Shown here one piece after another: positions 1 through 11,295 of a stretch of DNA of 64,000 bases (positions are counted from its first letter, which is position 1; the number at the start of each line of letters is the position of its first letter). The DNA is from Kuschelorhynchus macadamiae. Its lineage: Eukaryota > Arthropoda > Insecta > Coleoptera > Curculionidae. A program made the translations under genes and the position numbers. Location: assembly GCA_030620095.1 (NCBI GenBank), contig JAUTXW010000325.1, positions 1,346,501-1,410,500 on the forward strand, in the 5' to 3' direction. The notes under the pieces are model-generated. The model saw nothing but the letters and a program-made list of their open reading frames with translations, was not told the origin of the DNA and searched no databases.

Positions 1-1116
1 TAATATTTACATATGATGGATGTTACCAATGGTACATTCTGTATTAAAAAACGATATGGATGCTACGCCCCTGGTTTATGGGAAATTCGATAACGCGAAC
101 GCGTTTGTAGGCATTAAAGTGACGTCGACATGGAAAAAAGTTCGATTCTATAAATTCTGCACTTTAGTGAATAACTTTACGACGTAATTCTGAATTCTGA
201 TGAGGTTCGGAAATCGTTGGGCCGTTAAGAAGGAAGTTAGTGAAGTAATTAGACAAATTAACTCTTGAATACGATTTAAACTCTCAATAGATTTATCTCA
301 AACGACAATAATATATCTATATTTATAAGTAGGCTGATATGCTATGAAGCTATAGTGGGAATTGATGTTTACCATAGACATCATCTTTTCTTGTGAACAT
401 TAGATTTCTATAATTTTCAAGACCTTTATTTTTGGAGTTATAACAATTATCTATTTCAAAACTCAATATACAAAGAGAGCCGAATAAAATAAACACACAA
501 TCATAAACTATTCAAGTACCTCATCTTACCCTTTGTGAAAGGTATCGCATAACAATGGGTTATGAGAGATCAAACATGAAAGTATTTAAAGCCAATTTTT
601 TAGGTGGACAATGAACACAGAGCAATATCAAGCGCTTGCAAGTCAAATTATTTTGGCATGTTTTAAATCTGACTGTCATCTGATTAATTCTGAGGTAAAT
701 GCGGATGAATGAAGACAAATAGTGGAAAATAGTCTACATCTAATCATTACCCCATTTTTTCCCTAAAAATACTAAAGAAATACTATATAGTATCTTGAAT
801 GGAAATTTACTAATGAAGAAGATATCGGAGTACCTTTAAAACGCGTTTACTTGAACTTATCGACCAAGAGAAAAATGCTTCAATTGAAAGTACGTTGTTT
901 TTTCGTTAAGGTTATTGGAAAGTTAGTATATTTTTTCATACTTTATTTTATCACATTCAAAAAAGTGTCTTTTTGGTTTATTGAAAAACTGTAGATTTTC
1001 CGATATTCTGTTATGAAATTAAGATAAATTTTATTTAAATTTTGTCCCAAAACATCGTTTTTTTACTAAACGCGTTTTTGAAAGTCAACCGCCATATTTC
1101 TAATTTGGTTGTTCAG
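1..1116. other. AT-rich stretch without a recognised gene
   Basis: No reading frame here resembles a known family, and no simple repeat or convincing inverted repeat was seen. The stretch just before 1117 is unassigned sequence flanking a DNA transposon. Confidence 0.4.
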
Positions 1117-2891
1117 GGGAGATTTGTTACATTTTTACATGCATTTTCGCCCTTTATTTTTTGAGATACAAAAAGTGAAAATAGAAAACTGGTAAAGACG
1201 CATTTTAGTGATATGACAAAAATCTGAAAAAATATACAAATTACGCTATTTTCTAAGTGGGTTACCCTATATTTTTAATGATGGTTCGAAAGATATCTTC
1301 TTCCATATAGCAAAAATATACAACTATGATATTTGTTTTAACTATTTTTGAAATACTAGGCCTTAAAAACGATCTGTCACTTGGTCGTCATCGATCAGCT
1401 GTTTTTGACGGCCGTAGAACAAACAAATCAAATTTTTATACAGGAGTATATGAGACTTTTTTATTTATTTTTATTTCTTTACCTTAAAATGCCTTCTTTT
1501 TGTTGTATTGCAAATTATGGAAGTAGAGGGATGAGAGACAATATTACTTTTATTTATAAGTTCCAAAAATTTTCAATTTTAGATATAGAATTGAACGATT
1601 GAATGAACTTCCGTCGATCGGCTGAACTGGATTACTGCAATAAGGAGGGAATTTATCTGCTACAAAATTAAATTAAGCCCAAGTGTATGCAAGACATTTC
1701 ATATTAATTACTGATTAAAAAAACTAAAATTAATCTAGATAATTAACAATTATTATGATTCTCAATCGAGACTCTGATCAAAGGTACCTCTAATCGTTGT
1801 TTGAAAAAGTTTTATTACATTTTGTACCTTGACATATTTCAATGCTGTATTGTTTTACCAATATTAGCGGGACTTAAATAATTAGCACTATTGGTATGAA
1901 CCATTTTGAAAGAGATTTGTTAAATAAATTTTACCTTTATGCAAATGTATTTTTTTTTTGTCCTAGCATAAGTGTAGTAGCTGTGGTCTTACAGTTTTTA
2001 CAGAATGTTTTTTATGTATAAATGAAGCTATAATAATCATCTATTACTTGCTGAAAATTAAGATTAACCAAAAGTGTCTCTCTGCAAAACCTATGAACGA
2101 ATGAAGAAATATCTTGTTATGCATTCGGGACGGAAATTCTGTAATTTATTAAATTATGACAGGTGGAAATTCCAGGCTCAGGATTACAAGTACGATAAAG
2201 GCTTGGACTTATTTTCAGAATTTGAGTTTCTCGATAACTTCTCAAAAAAATAAGGCGGGCATAAAATGTAACTATATTCTTAGTGGCTCGACGGTACAAT
2301 CCTGTCCTAGATTGCAAATATATAATTAAATTTTTTCTAGACATAAGTAAGTTTAAGTCTAGTAAAGGGCTATACATAATTTAAACTTAAAACAACTAGG
2401 TACCTAACAATGTCCATATTTGTCATTGGGGGAAAGTCTTTTGGATCTAAATTACAAAAAGATCTAATTTTTAATTATATAAATATTTTGGTTGCACCTC
2501 TCGGCGTTCTCACATCGATGCTTCAAAAAGTATTCACTCGTCCTAACTAAGTTTAAAGCAAACACACAATTATAAAAAATGGCTCTGTACAACAAAATGC
2601 ACTAAATATATATGTAAATCCTTGAAATTTGCTTTTAAATTATAACGGACTCACATGGAAGAAAACAATGTTTGTCCTACGGTAGCTATATTGACAGCAG
2701 TCAGCTGCTTTGTTAGACCGCCTAAAAGTGTCCCATTTAAAAAAAAATTGCATCTTTTCGATGCTCTTTTATTTTGGGTCATGTCACTAAAAGATATCCC
2801 GAGTTAAAATCTTCCAATAATTCTATTTACACTTTTTTGTATCTTAAAAAATAAAGGGGTAAAACTCATGGTAAAATATAAAAACACCCTG
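1117..2891. mobile_element. Non-autonomous DNA element with long terminal inverted repeats
   Basis: The left end (CAGGGGAGATTTGTTACATT) and the reverse complement of the right end (CAGGGTGTTTTTATATTTTA) begin alike. The similarity continues for roughly 230-300 bp through shared blocks such as CCCTTTATTTTTTGAGATAC, and extends to a GTTTGTYCTACGG block (about 1420 on the left, 2670 on the right). The interior (about 1430-2660) shows no transposase motif. CAGGGTGTTTT ends are common to Tc1/mariner-type insect elements, so a non-autonomous member of that group is inferred. No clear TA duplication was found; boundaries may be off by tens of bases. Confidence 0.5.
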
Positions 2892-3700
2892 TTTGTTTTT
2901 TACAGAACTTAGGCTGTGAATTGATTGCAGTCCTCGAATATGTTTGAATACAGTGTGCAAAAACATCGATTAAAGAGCTTAAATCAGGATAAAAATTATC
3001 TAAAAATTTCATTGTTTAACCCCGGCTCTAAGCCTATTAGAACATAAATCTCAAGGGGAGTATCCAGATCATTTGAAACACACTGCGTTTAAATTATTTG
3101 CTATCCAGTTAAAACATTCTTTCTCACAAGTTTTCAATACATAATAAACAATGCTGTTATTAAATAATAAGCACTGCTACAATAGACTATATTTCAATGA
3201 CCTACACAGTTCAGACAGTATACGACTAGGAATTCATATTTATATCATTCATACTCATAAATAAATCGGAATACCAGCTTTTGTTTCTAATCAGTCTGCA
3301 CAACTGGTAATTTATGTATTGGGAAAGTGTATGCAGTTAAATAATTTTTAAATTAAATAGACATAGAGTACGAAAGGAAAATTAACGTATAAATAACTAT
3401 ATGTGTAATTGACTCGCAATTATTGATGCGTAATGCGTAACTTTTCACGCGAATAGTTTTTAACACAAATATCTAAATTAATATTAATTTGTATAATTAA
3501 TTTGTTTCACAGGTTTGCGGAAATTCTGATGTAGCAGGTTTCTTTTGTCACAAAGTAAGTTTTTGAAAAGTAAAAATTAATCACCCTACTGTTGCCATCA
3601 CTAATTTAGTCAGACTTTAACTTTGTACGTATCGTAATATTCACTAATTGAAGATTGTGCCTTTAAAGGTCGACATACACTAGAAATCTTTAGATATAAA

Positions 3701-3702
<2 letters not shown>
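2892..3702. other. AT-rich stretch without a recognised gene
   Basis: Only short frames with many stops on both strands; nothing recognised apart from proximity to the (TA)n array that follows. Confidence 0.4.

Positions 3703-3792
<90 letters not shown>
3703..3792. repeat. (TA)n microsatellite, about 90 bp
   Basis: Uninterrupted alternating TA. It abuts the conserved 'AAACGGC' repeat on its right. The same pairing of (TA)n and this repeat is seen near 38.9 kb. Confidence 0.97.
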
Positions 3793-3796
<4 letters not shown>

Positions 3797-4110
3797 GCGA
3801 AAATATTTCATTTTTGCAGGAAAACGGCCTACGAGAAGAAATTGCTTTCGATTATGTCACAGGATACCCCTCCTACGATCGATTTCTGGGCCTTTACTCT
3901 CATCAGGCAGGCTTGTATCCAGGAAGATCTTCTATAAAAGATCATCGATGTGACACAATCAAAAACGAAAACATCTATGAAAGCAGAAAAGTTCTACGAG
4001 CTAAGCATAACACTTAGCGCCATCTATTGGGCTCCGAAGAGTTCCGCCTGCAACCCATAAGGACTTAGGCGAAAGCAAAAATATTTAATTTTCGCAGGAA
4101 AACGGCTTAC
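3793..4110 (+). repeat. 'AAACGGC' interspersed repeat, copy 1, flanked by (TA)n on both sides
   Basis: A roughly 270-bp core starts with TTTTTGCAGGAAAACGGCCT (about 3811) and carries TTTCGATTATGTCACAGGAT, CATCAGGCAGGCTTGTATCC and AACACTTAGCGCCA. The leading block recurs almost unchanged at about 4070-4110 (TTTTCGCAGGAAAACGGCTT), so the unit is 1 and a fraction copies in direct orientation. A second copy lies inverted at 38,560-38,871, also next to (TA)n. The 67-codon frame across it is not maintained in the other copy and is not a gene. The family was not identified; a short interspersed or Helitron-like element that carries (TA)n is possible. Confidence 0.7.

Positions 4111-4181
<71 letters not shown>
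4111..4181. repeat. (TA)n microsatellite
   Basis: About 70 bp of TA between the 'AAACGGC' repeat and the first 157-bp MITE, with one C interruption near its start. Confidence 0.95.
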
Positions 4182-4184
<3 letters not shown>

Positions 4185-4338
4185 GGCCAAAAAAAATTCC
4201 CACATTTTTAAATATGTAATAACCTCATAATTTTCTATAACCTATATATCTTAGAATATTTACTCCAAATTTTATTAAAAATTTTTAACAAATAAAAAAG
4301 TTATTTAAAATGTAAAAAATGTACACTTTTTTTGGGCC
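4182..4338. mobile_element. 157-bp mariner-type MITE inserted in (TA)n, copy 1
   Basis: The left end reads GTGGGCCAAAAAAAATTCCC; the reverse complement of the right end reads GGCCCAAAAAAAGTGTACAT. Both are bordered by TA repeats, which is what a TA-targeting Tc1/mariner-type insertion would give. The interior is AT-rich and noncoding. A near-identical copy follows at 4641. Family membership is inferred from terminus form and TA context only. Confidence 0.6.
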
Positions 4339-5729
<1,391 letters not shown>

Positions 5730-5870
5730 TTCTTTTGTGTTTGTTTTTAAACTGAAATATTTTTTTATAAATATTTGTAATCAACAGCAACAGTTCTAGT
5801 ACGTGCGGGGATCGAACCCGCACCTCTGGATCTCTAGCCCATTGCTCTAACCAATTGCGCAATGGGTTCG
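5730..5870 (-). mobile_element. tRNA-derived SINE, copy 1 (5' acceptor half lost)
   Basis: On the minus strand a tRNA-like head contains GCGCAATTGGTTAGAGCAAT (A-box region) and GCGGGTTCGATCCCCGC (T arm and B box), followed by a tail with TTGCTGTTGATTA and AAATATTTCAGTTTAAAAAC. The 5' acceptor strand no longer pairs with the 3' strand. An oppositely oriented tail fragment follows at 5883, so the two tails form an inverted pair around the head. Confidence 0.8.
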
Positions 5871-5882
5871 ATCTTCGCTATT

Positions 5883-5971
5883 ACCATAACTTTTGCTGTT
5901 GATTATAAATATTTCTAAAAAAATATTTCACAGCTTAAAAACAAAGTGACAGAATAAAATACTTCGGTTCA
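5883..5971 (+). mobile_element. SINE tail fragment in inverted orientation
   Basis: Begins ACCATAACTTTTGCTGTTGA and runs through AAATATTTCACAGCTTAAAA to ATAAAATACTTC, matching the tails of the copies at 6232 and 46396. The tRNA head is absent. Confidence 0.7.
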
Positions 5972-6157
5972 AAATTTTGCTTATACGGGCATAACGTAAA
6001 ATTATAAATTTACTAATATAGACGGTACCTAATAGCGATGTTAGATTTGACGTCCAGTCAGGAACGCTGCGCCATAAGGTTAGAATATTTGGCAGGATCG
6101 GTTATGATACTGGTGGGTTTGAATATGTACGTAAGTTCCAACGAATTGCTTATCAGT
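5972..6157 (+). repeat. SINE-linked repeat module (uninterrupted copy)
   Basis: A module containing GGTACCTAATAGCGATGTTA, GACGTCCAGTCAGGAACG and GGTTAGAATATTTGGCAGGA sits directly upstream of the SINE at 6158. The same module occurs, split by a piggyBac element, at 43.7 and 46.1 kb; a part of it also precedes the SINE at 46,324. It may be part of the same composite element as the SINE. Confidence 0.7.
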
Positions 6158-6306
6158 GATACGATAGCGCAATTGGTTAGAGCAATGGGCTAGAGATCCA
6201 GACGTGCGGGTTCGATTCCCGTTCGTACCATAACTTTTGCTGTTGAATATAAATATTTCTAAAAAGATATTTCACAATTTAAAAACAAACTGATAAAATA
6301 CTTCTA
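6158..6306 (+). mobile_element. tRNA-derived SINE, copy 2
   Basis: The tRNA-like head (6158-6231) has a 7-base acceptor strand, a D-arm region GCGCAATTGGTTAGAGC, an anticodon arm region and a T arm ending TTCGTACCA. The tail (TTTTGCTGTTGAATATAAAT onwards) matches the other copies. Several paired positions are mutated. This is a retroposon, not a functional tRNA gene, because the same head plus tail recurs at other places in the window. Confidence 0.85.
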
Positions 6307-6404
6307 TTCATAACTTGCATATGTTATCTCTCTCAAATCTCTGTCAAAATTTCATTCTTGAAAGAAGGGCTGTTCACTTGATGATCGAAACCTCACAAAA
6401 AAAC

Positions 6405-6700
6405 TTACCTCACTAGAGCATCGTCTATCGTATGCTATCTGTCGCTGTTTTACACCTAATATCATGGATTCATCATGTCTTTTTAGCGATGTTTGGCAGG
6501 AAGAAAAGAACATCGACCTACATGCATACCTTCACGGTACAACTACAAACAGCAAAAACCCTCCCCTTCGTCCTTTCCGTATTCCCAGGGTGTCTCATTT
6601 ATGGAAGGTCTTTCTCTCTTCCCCTAATCTGCAAGTCACCTCCTCATCTGCATCACGGTTATTAGGCTTTCAGTCCTCGAAAAACATGATTTTCGAACAT
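6405..6700 (+). pseudogene. Non-LTR retrotransposon ORF2 C-terminus, remnant
   Basis: The translation carries the order typical of the extreme C-terminus of jockey/CR1/RTE-like ORF2 proteins: SLEHRLSYAICRCF near 6410, then RIPRVSHLWKVFLSSPNLQV near 6575-6640. The second stretch corresponds to the family pattern 'IPR-x-LWN-LP-x-VFP-x-NLQ-F-K'. A similar tail lies at 20,871. Frameshifts break the frame, and no catalytic reverse transcriptase region is attached, so it is a 5'-truncated insertion. The clade is not certain. Confidence 0.6.
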
Positions 6701-6719
6701 TTCGTAAAGTTATTTTAAG

Positions 6720-7700
6720 GGGTAGGTATGTCAACACGAAAGATTTTAACACTTGAATTTAGGCCGAGTGGGTAATGAAGCTTATTTTTCACAGACAATG
6801 GCTGTATTTTTACTTTTAACTTCTTGTTGATGCTATCGGTAATAAAAAATGTAAAAACTAAATGTGATTTAAAGAGATAAAACTCGAGTGAAACTATTAT
6901 ACGGCAATAAATAAAATTAACAAGCATATAAATTTATTGCTTATAGTGGGATAACTTGTTTTCTCTATTTGTAAGAATTAAAGTTCCTTTATGGTCAAAA
7001 GAACACGGTTGTATGAAATTTGCAATTCATTCTGATTTCAAATGCCGTGCTTCTACAGACATTCCAAGATACTGTTTTTAAGCAATTTTTAATTTATTTA
7101 AAAGCTTAGACGCGTACCATGTAAGTTAGGAAGAAAAATATTTTTATGAAGACTAAAAGTTAATTAAACCAATTAACGTTTAATTTATATAAATGCAATA
7201 ATGTTGCGGACTTATAAACTTTGTTATGATTGAGAGGATACTTAGAAGGAAGCAAGCAATGCAAATTGACTTCAGTCTAGGAAAAATGATAATATGTAAA
7301 TAGGTTTCTACTATAAAGAATAATAATATTAATATTGAATGTACCTACTGAATAGATTTATAAAGTTTTAATTATCGATGAGAACATTTCATTTTGGTCA
7401 AAGGAAATACAAGCCAAGGACAAGATCAAAACCACCTATGAGTGGCAAGACCTAGAACCAAGACTGATGGTATAGACTTGCGCAAGAAAATTAATATTAC
7501 CTATAGTTCCACTGTATATTCATCAATTATTTTTGTTTAATAATAGATGCATTGAAAATTTTCAAATAACATTCATAACAAAACTAATACTATAAATAAA
7601 ATAAACATTTGAGGCAAATTATCGTTGAATCTATTTCTACAAGTAACTTAAACAATAACAAAGCAGTTGAATATCGCACATTGGAATAATAAACAAAACT

Positions 7701-7705
<5 letters not shown>
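6720..7705. other. Unassigned AT-rich spacer
   Basis: No gene, long repeat or inverted repeat recognised. Confidence 0.35.

Positions 7706-7775
<70 letters not shown>
7706..7775. repeat. (TA)n microsatellite
   Basis: About 70 bp of alternating TA. Unlike the 3.7 and 38.9 kb arrays, no 'AAACGGC' repeat is attached. Confidence 0.97.
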
Positions 7776-7777
<2 letters not shown>

Positions 7778-7907
7778 AAATTTTTTTAATAAAACTGAAG
7801 ATATGACCTGTTTCGTACAAAATTGTTTTAAATGAACTTTTTGGCTGCTAGACCAAAGTATTTTTTTGCTGTTAAGTTTTTTTAACACTACATCTCTCCT
7901 TAACTAT

Positions 7908-7947
7908 ATGATAATAATAATAATAATTATTATTATTGTTATCATGG
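7908..7947. repeat. Near-perfect 40-bp palindrome of (AAT/ATT) triplets
   Basis: Reads ATGATAATAATAATAATAAT followed by its near inverse, ending GTTATCAT. It lies at the 3' end of the minus-strand retrotransposon relic and may be its 3' terminal simple repeat. Confidence 0.7.
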
Positions 7948-9725
7948 TGATTAATATCTTCTCGGTTTTTTGCCGGTTTTTCTGATGAGATATGGGTGGG
8001 TACCAAACTATTCTCATCTTTTAACTCATGAATCTTCGCATAATACGAGTAGTGTTCAGAATGACGTCCTTCTGAAGTAGCATATAGGTGTCTTTCTTCA
8101 TGTTCAGCGTTTCAGCCTTTGGTGTAGGATTTTCGTGATGACGCCAGTTGCAGAGAGCACTATTGGGACAATCTCGACTTTTTCCAGGCTCCACATCCTC
8201 TTTACTTCATATATCAGTCAGGTACAAGATGTTCTCTTCTTTGTCTCGCCATACTATGTGTGGTCGGTTGCTGTTTATTATCTTTCTGTGAGAATAGATC
8301 TATCATAGTACACGGCGTGGCTCTGTGATTCTAGGACTGCTGGTGGCTCGTATTTATAGTAGGCTCTTTTACCTTCCTTCAATTTCAGGTTGGTGCATAT
8401 GCTGTGGTGCGGTATTATCGCTGCTACTTGGTTGTGTCGGTGGAGGTAATCTTTTTGAGCTAAGCTGCTACACCCGAATGGATGTACTCTTTAGTTTCTG
8501 CTATCTCTAGACACATTCGGCATCTGTCATTATTATCATTATCGAAATTGGCAATCAATTTCTCAACAAATGTCGGGTTCTAAGCCCATCCGGGATGCAT
8601 GATTCAAGAGGAGTGGGCTGGTTTCTATTAGTTCTATGTGTTCTCCGCATATTTAGCCTTTTTTCTCTTGATACTTATTCAACACGTTGTTATTGTTGGG
8701 TACAGCGACATCTACAAAGTAAGCTGTCTTTGTTTTCTTATTTAACCGTACCACATCAGGCCGATTATTCGACACCCGTCTGTCGGTGATAATTGCCCGG
8801 TGGTAGTACAGTTTGAAGGCATTGTTTTCAAGCACTGAACTTGATTGGTGTTTATGATCGAGCACATAGGTGTTCAGGGGCCCGTATTTATTGGCAAGCT
8901 TCTGGTGTATGATGTTAAACACTTGGTTGTGTCGCTGGAGTAGTCTGTGTTTGCTAGGTAAGTGTAGCCCGATGTTATATGCTGTATAGTCGCTGATCTC
9001 TCGCTATATTTTTGACACTTATCGGATTGAACGGACCGGTCTGATGATGAATTTCGAGTAATTTCGTGTGTTAATAACTTGGTCCTGTATTGCCATCACA
9101 AATTCTTCTGTCTCTGGGAATAGCTGTCCATCCTTCAGCCACTTGTTGGATGTTTCCTTATCTATGTGTGGCTGATTCAAGTCATTGTGATGTCGAACGT
9201 GCAGTGCTATTTGAGCCCACTGTTCTTGTCGGGGTCTGAAAAAGACTTTAGGATGATGTTGTCACTTGCCATATTGAGTAGAGAGTACGAGTTGTCACTT
9301 AAGGTCATGATGCGGTGGAGCCTTGATGTTTGTGCCTTGTTGGTGAAGAAATCTCTCAATTTTTGAGATTGACCAAGTCAACAAGAGATCTTCCACCTTC
9401 TCTTACTGGTAAGGTCATTCGGAGAGTTGATGACCTTGGGTGGTGTGACTTGTACTTGGTCATCATTGAGCGAGTAGTTCGTTGTAGTTTCTCTAGCTCC
9501 ATGTTAGTCCATTTGAAGATTCCGGAAGTGTAGATCAGCACGGGCACAGCATAGGTGTTAATTGCTGTAATGAGATTTCTGGCCTTCAGTTCTGACTTCA
9601 GAAGAGCTAGCACCCTTTGAACGTACTGACCTTAGAGTTTAATATCATCTACATACAGAAGGTGGGATATGGTTCGGGAACTGTCTCTATTGGCTTTGAT
9701 GTTGAAGCCATGTCTAGAAACTACA
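7948..9725 (-). pseudogene. Non-LTR retrotransposon relic with restriction-like endonuclease domain (R2/Dong/NeSL-like), endonuclease partly duplicated
   Basis: On the minus strand: the reverse transcriptase catalytic motif LLYVDDIKL (9645-9656 for YVDD); then a thumb-like region LKSELKARNLITAINTYAVP...EKLQRTTRSMMTKYKSHHP with GGRSLVDL (9356-9613); then HNQVFNIIHQKLANKY and a domain with FKLYYHRAIITDRR, NNRPDVV and AYFVDVAVP (8653-8990). These fit the C-terminus of non-LTR elements that carry a restriction-like endonuclease. A second version of the same domain follows: HRHNQVA, YYKYEPPAVLE, YYDRSILTER and VPIVLSATGVI (about 8090-8540). The domain therefore occurs twice in tandem. Stops and frameshifts are frequent and sequence is missing after YVDD. 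Clade assignment is by recall of the motif pattern. Confidence 0.75.
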
Positions 9726-10440
9726 TCATCCTAATCATCGGTTTCCAAACACTCAACACGGTTTGTTTTGGACTGCTTTGTTCTAAACAATATGACATCT
9801 ATTTTGGACGAATTAAAAATTAATTTATTTTGATAAAACCAATTAGTTGATGGAGAACATCTTTACTGTTAACTTGTAACTGATTAATACATTTACTTCC
9901 TATTAATAAATTTGTATTATCATAATTTTTTGGTCGGGTTTATTACTGAATATAAATCATTAACAAAAACAATGAACAAGATTGGCCCCAAGATACTGCC
10001 TTGTACTATTCCAGAAAAATTGGATAGTAATTGAGATATATTTGCCCATTTTTACTACTACATATTTACTAATTTCTTTCGGCTGTTTATATAAAAAAAA
10101 CATTTTAAAGCCTTATACCGTAAAACTTTAATTTTTTTAAAAGTATATCTCTATTTGGACAGTCGTAGGCCTTAGATAAATCAATAAATATACCAAATAC
10201 TATTTCGCCCCTTTAAACTTATTGGCATATAAACTGCCCAAATGTTCAGGTTCGCCCTTCTTACATAGAGGTTTTTATGAGTGTCTTCATATTTTCTGGA
10301 AATGTATCATATTTAAAATAATTATTAATTAAGAAATACAACACTTGTTTATTTTTGATTACTTCATAGTTGATTTATTTTTTTAGGAGTTACTGGCCTT
10401 ATATACATTGATCTATCATTATATTACACAAATGAGGGTA
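9726..10440 (-). pseudogene. Jockey/CR1-type reverse transcriptase fragment
   Basis: The minus strand reads FPENMKTLIKTS (about 10,300), GIFIDLSKAYDCPNRDILLK with KLKFYGIR (10,110-10,190), GIVQGSILGPILFIVFVNDL (about 9955-10,010), a decayed YADD region followed by NLLIGSKCINQLQ, and FYQNKLIFNSSKIDVILFRT (about 9770-9830). These are motifs 2 to 6 of a non-LTR reverse transcriptase, in order; the first catalytic Asp is in FIDLSKAYD. Several stops and shifts interrupt the frame. At about 9725 it joins an unrelated restriction-like-endonuclease element in the same orientation, so the two are separate insertions or a chimera. Confidence 0.75.
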
Positions 10441-11295
10441 ATCACTAACAGATTAAAACAATTTTGGAATTACATTAATTAAGATTTCATTGTATTGGTC
10501 TTCTATTTTTTCAGCATATCCTTCTTAATTAAGTTCATCTTTTTGTTTTCTTTTACCTGTGATTTCGTGGCAGATTCTGCACATTTCATTTTTGTGTCAG
10601 ATTTAACTATTTTTTGCTTATCAAATATTAATGTTAATGTGTATCTAAGTCCTGCTGCGAACAAGTATCTTTTAAAAATTATATGTGAAATGTGAAGAAG
10701 CATCATATTTTTAAATTTTAGAATTATTTAAAAAAACAACAGTCTGCGCCCGTATCATTAAACACTGAACCCTATTGGACATTATCTTAATGTGTGTTAA
10801 AATACTATTGAAATCTACGTATCCATGTGTGACGATCTACGAATGTCTATTCAACATTTGATAAAATTATAACATCTTAAATAATTAACTTTGACCTATT
10901 AAAAATAGTAAAAATTTCACTTTGACTTAGGAGCTAAAATGTATCACTTTAGAATCAACTTTTTTAAATTAAATCTTTGGAAATACGACCAAGAAATGCC
11001 TTTCATTAAAAGGTAACGAATATCCCTTGGTTTTTCTTTTTCACATGATTTGTTGTCCAATTTAAAGAAAAAACTTAAACGGTCCACAGACGGATCGACA
11101 AATTTTACAATAAATTGAACGATTTGGTTGTATTCATATATTGTACCGGATATCGCATTCGACGACAGTATGACATGCGTTCTGTCATGTTTTGGGGTCT
11201 GCTTCGAAACAATTTACTCATTTAAAACGGGAGAACTTGGATATTTTCAAAACCCTATCTAAAGCACCGAGGACTTCAACTTGGTCTTAGAAATT
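10441..11295. other. Unassigned spacer
   Basis: No convincing gene. A minus-strand and a plus-strand frame of about 66 codons around 10,500-10,700 overlap each other and match nothing recognised. Confidence 0.35.

Noticed and set aside
5799..6231. Functional tRNA genes at 5.8 and 6.2 kb
   Set aside because: Both carry mutated stems and the same non-tRNA tail as copies at 24.3 and 46.3 kb; they are SINE heads.
9166..9533. Plus-strand frames of 66-67 codons
   Set aside because: Antisense of the retrotransposon thumb region read on the minus strand.
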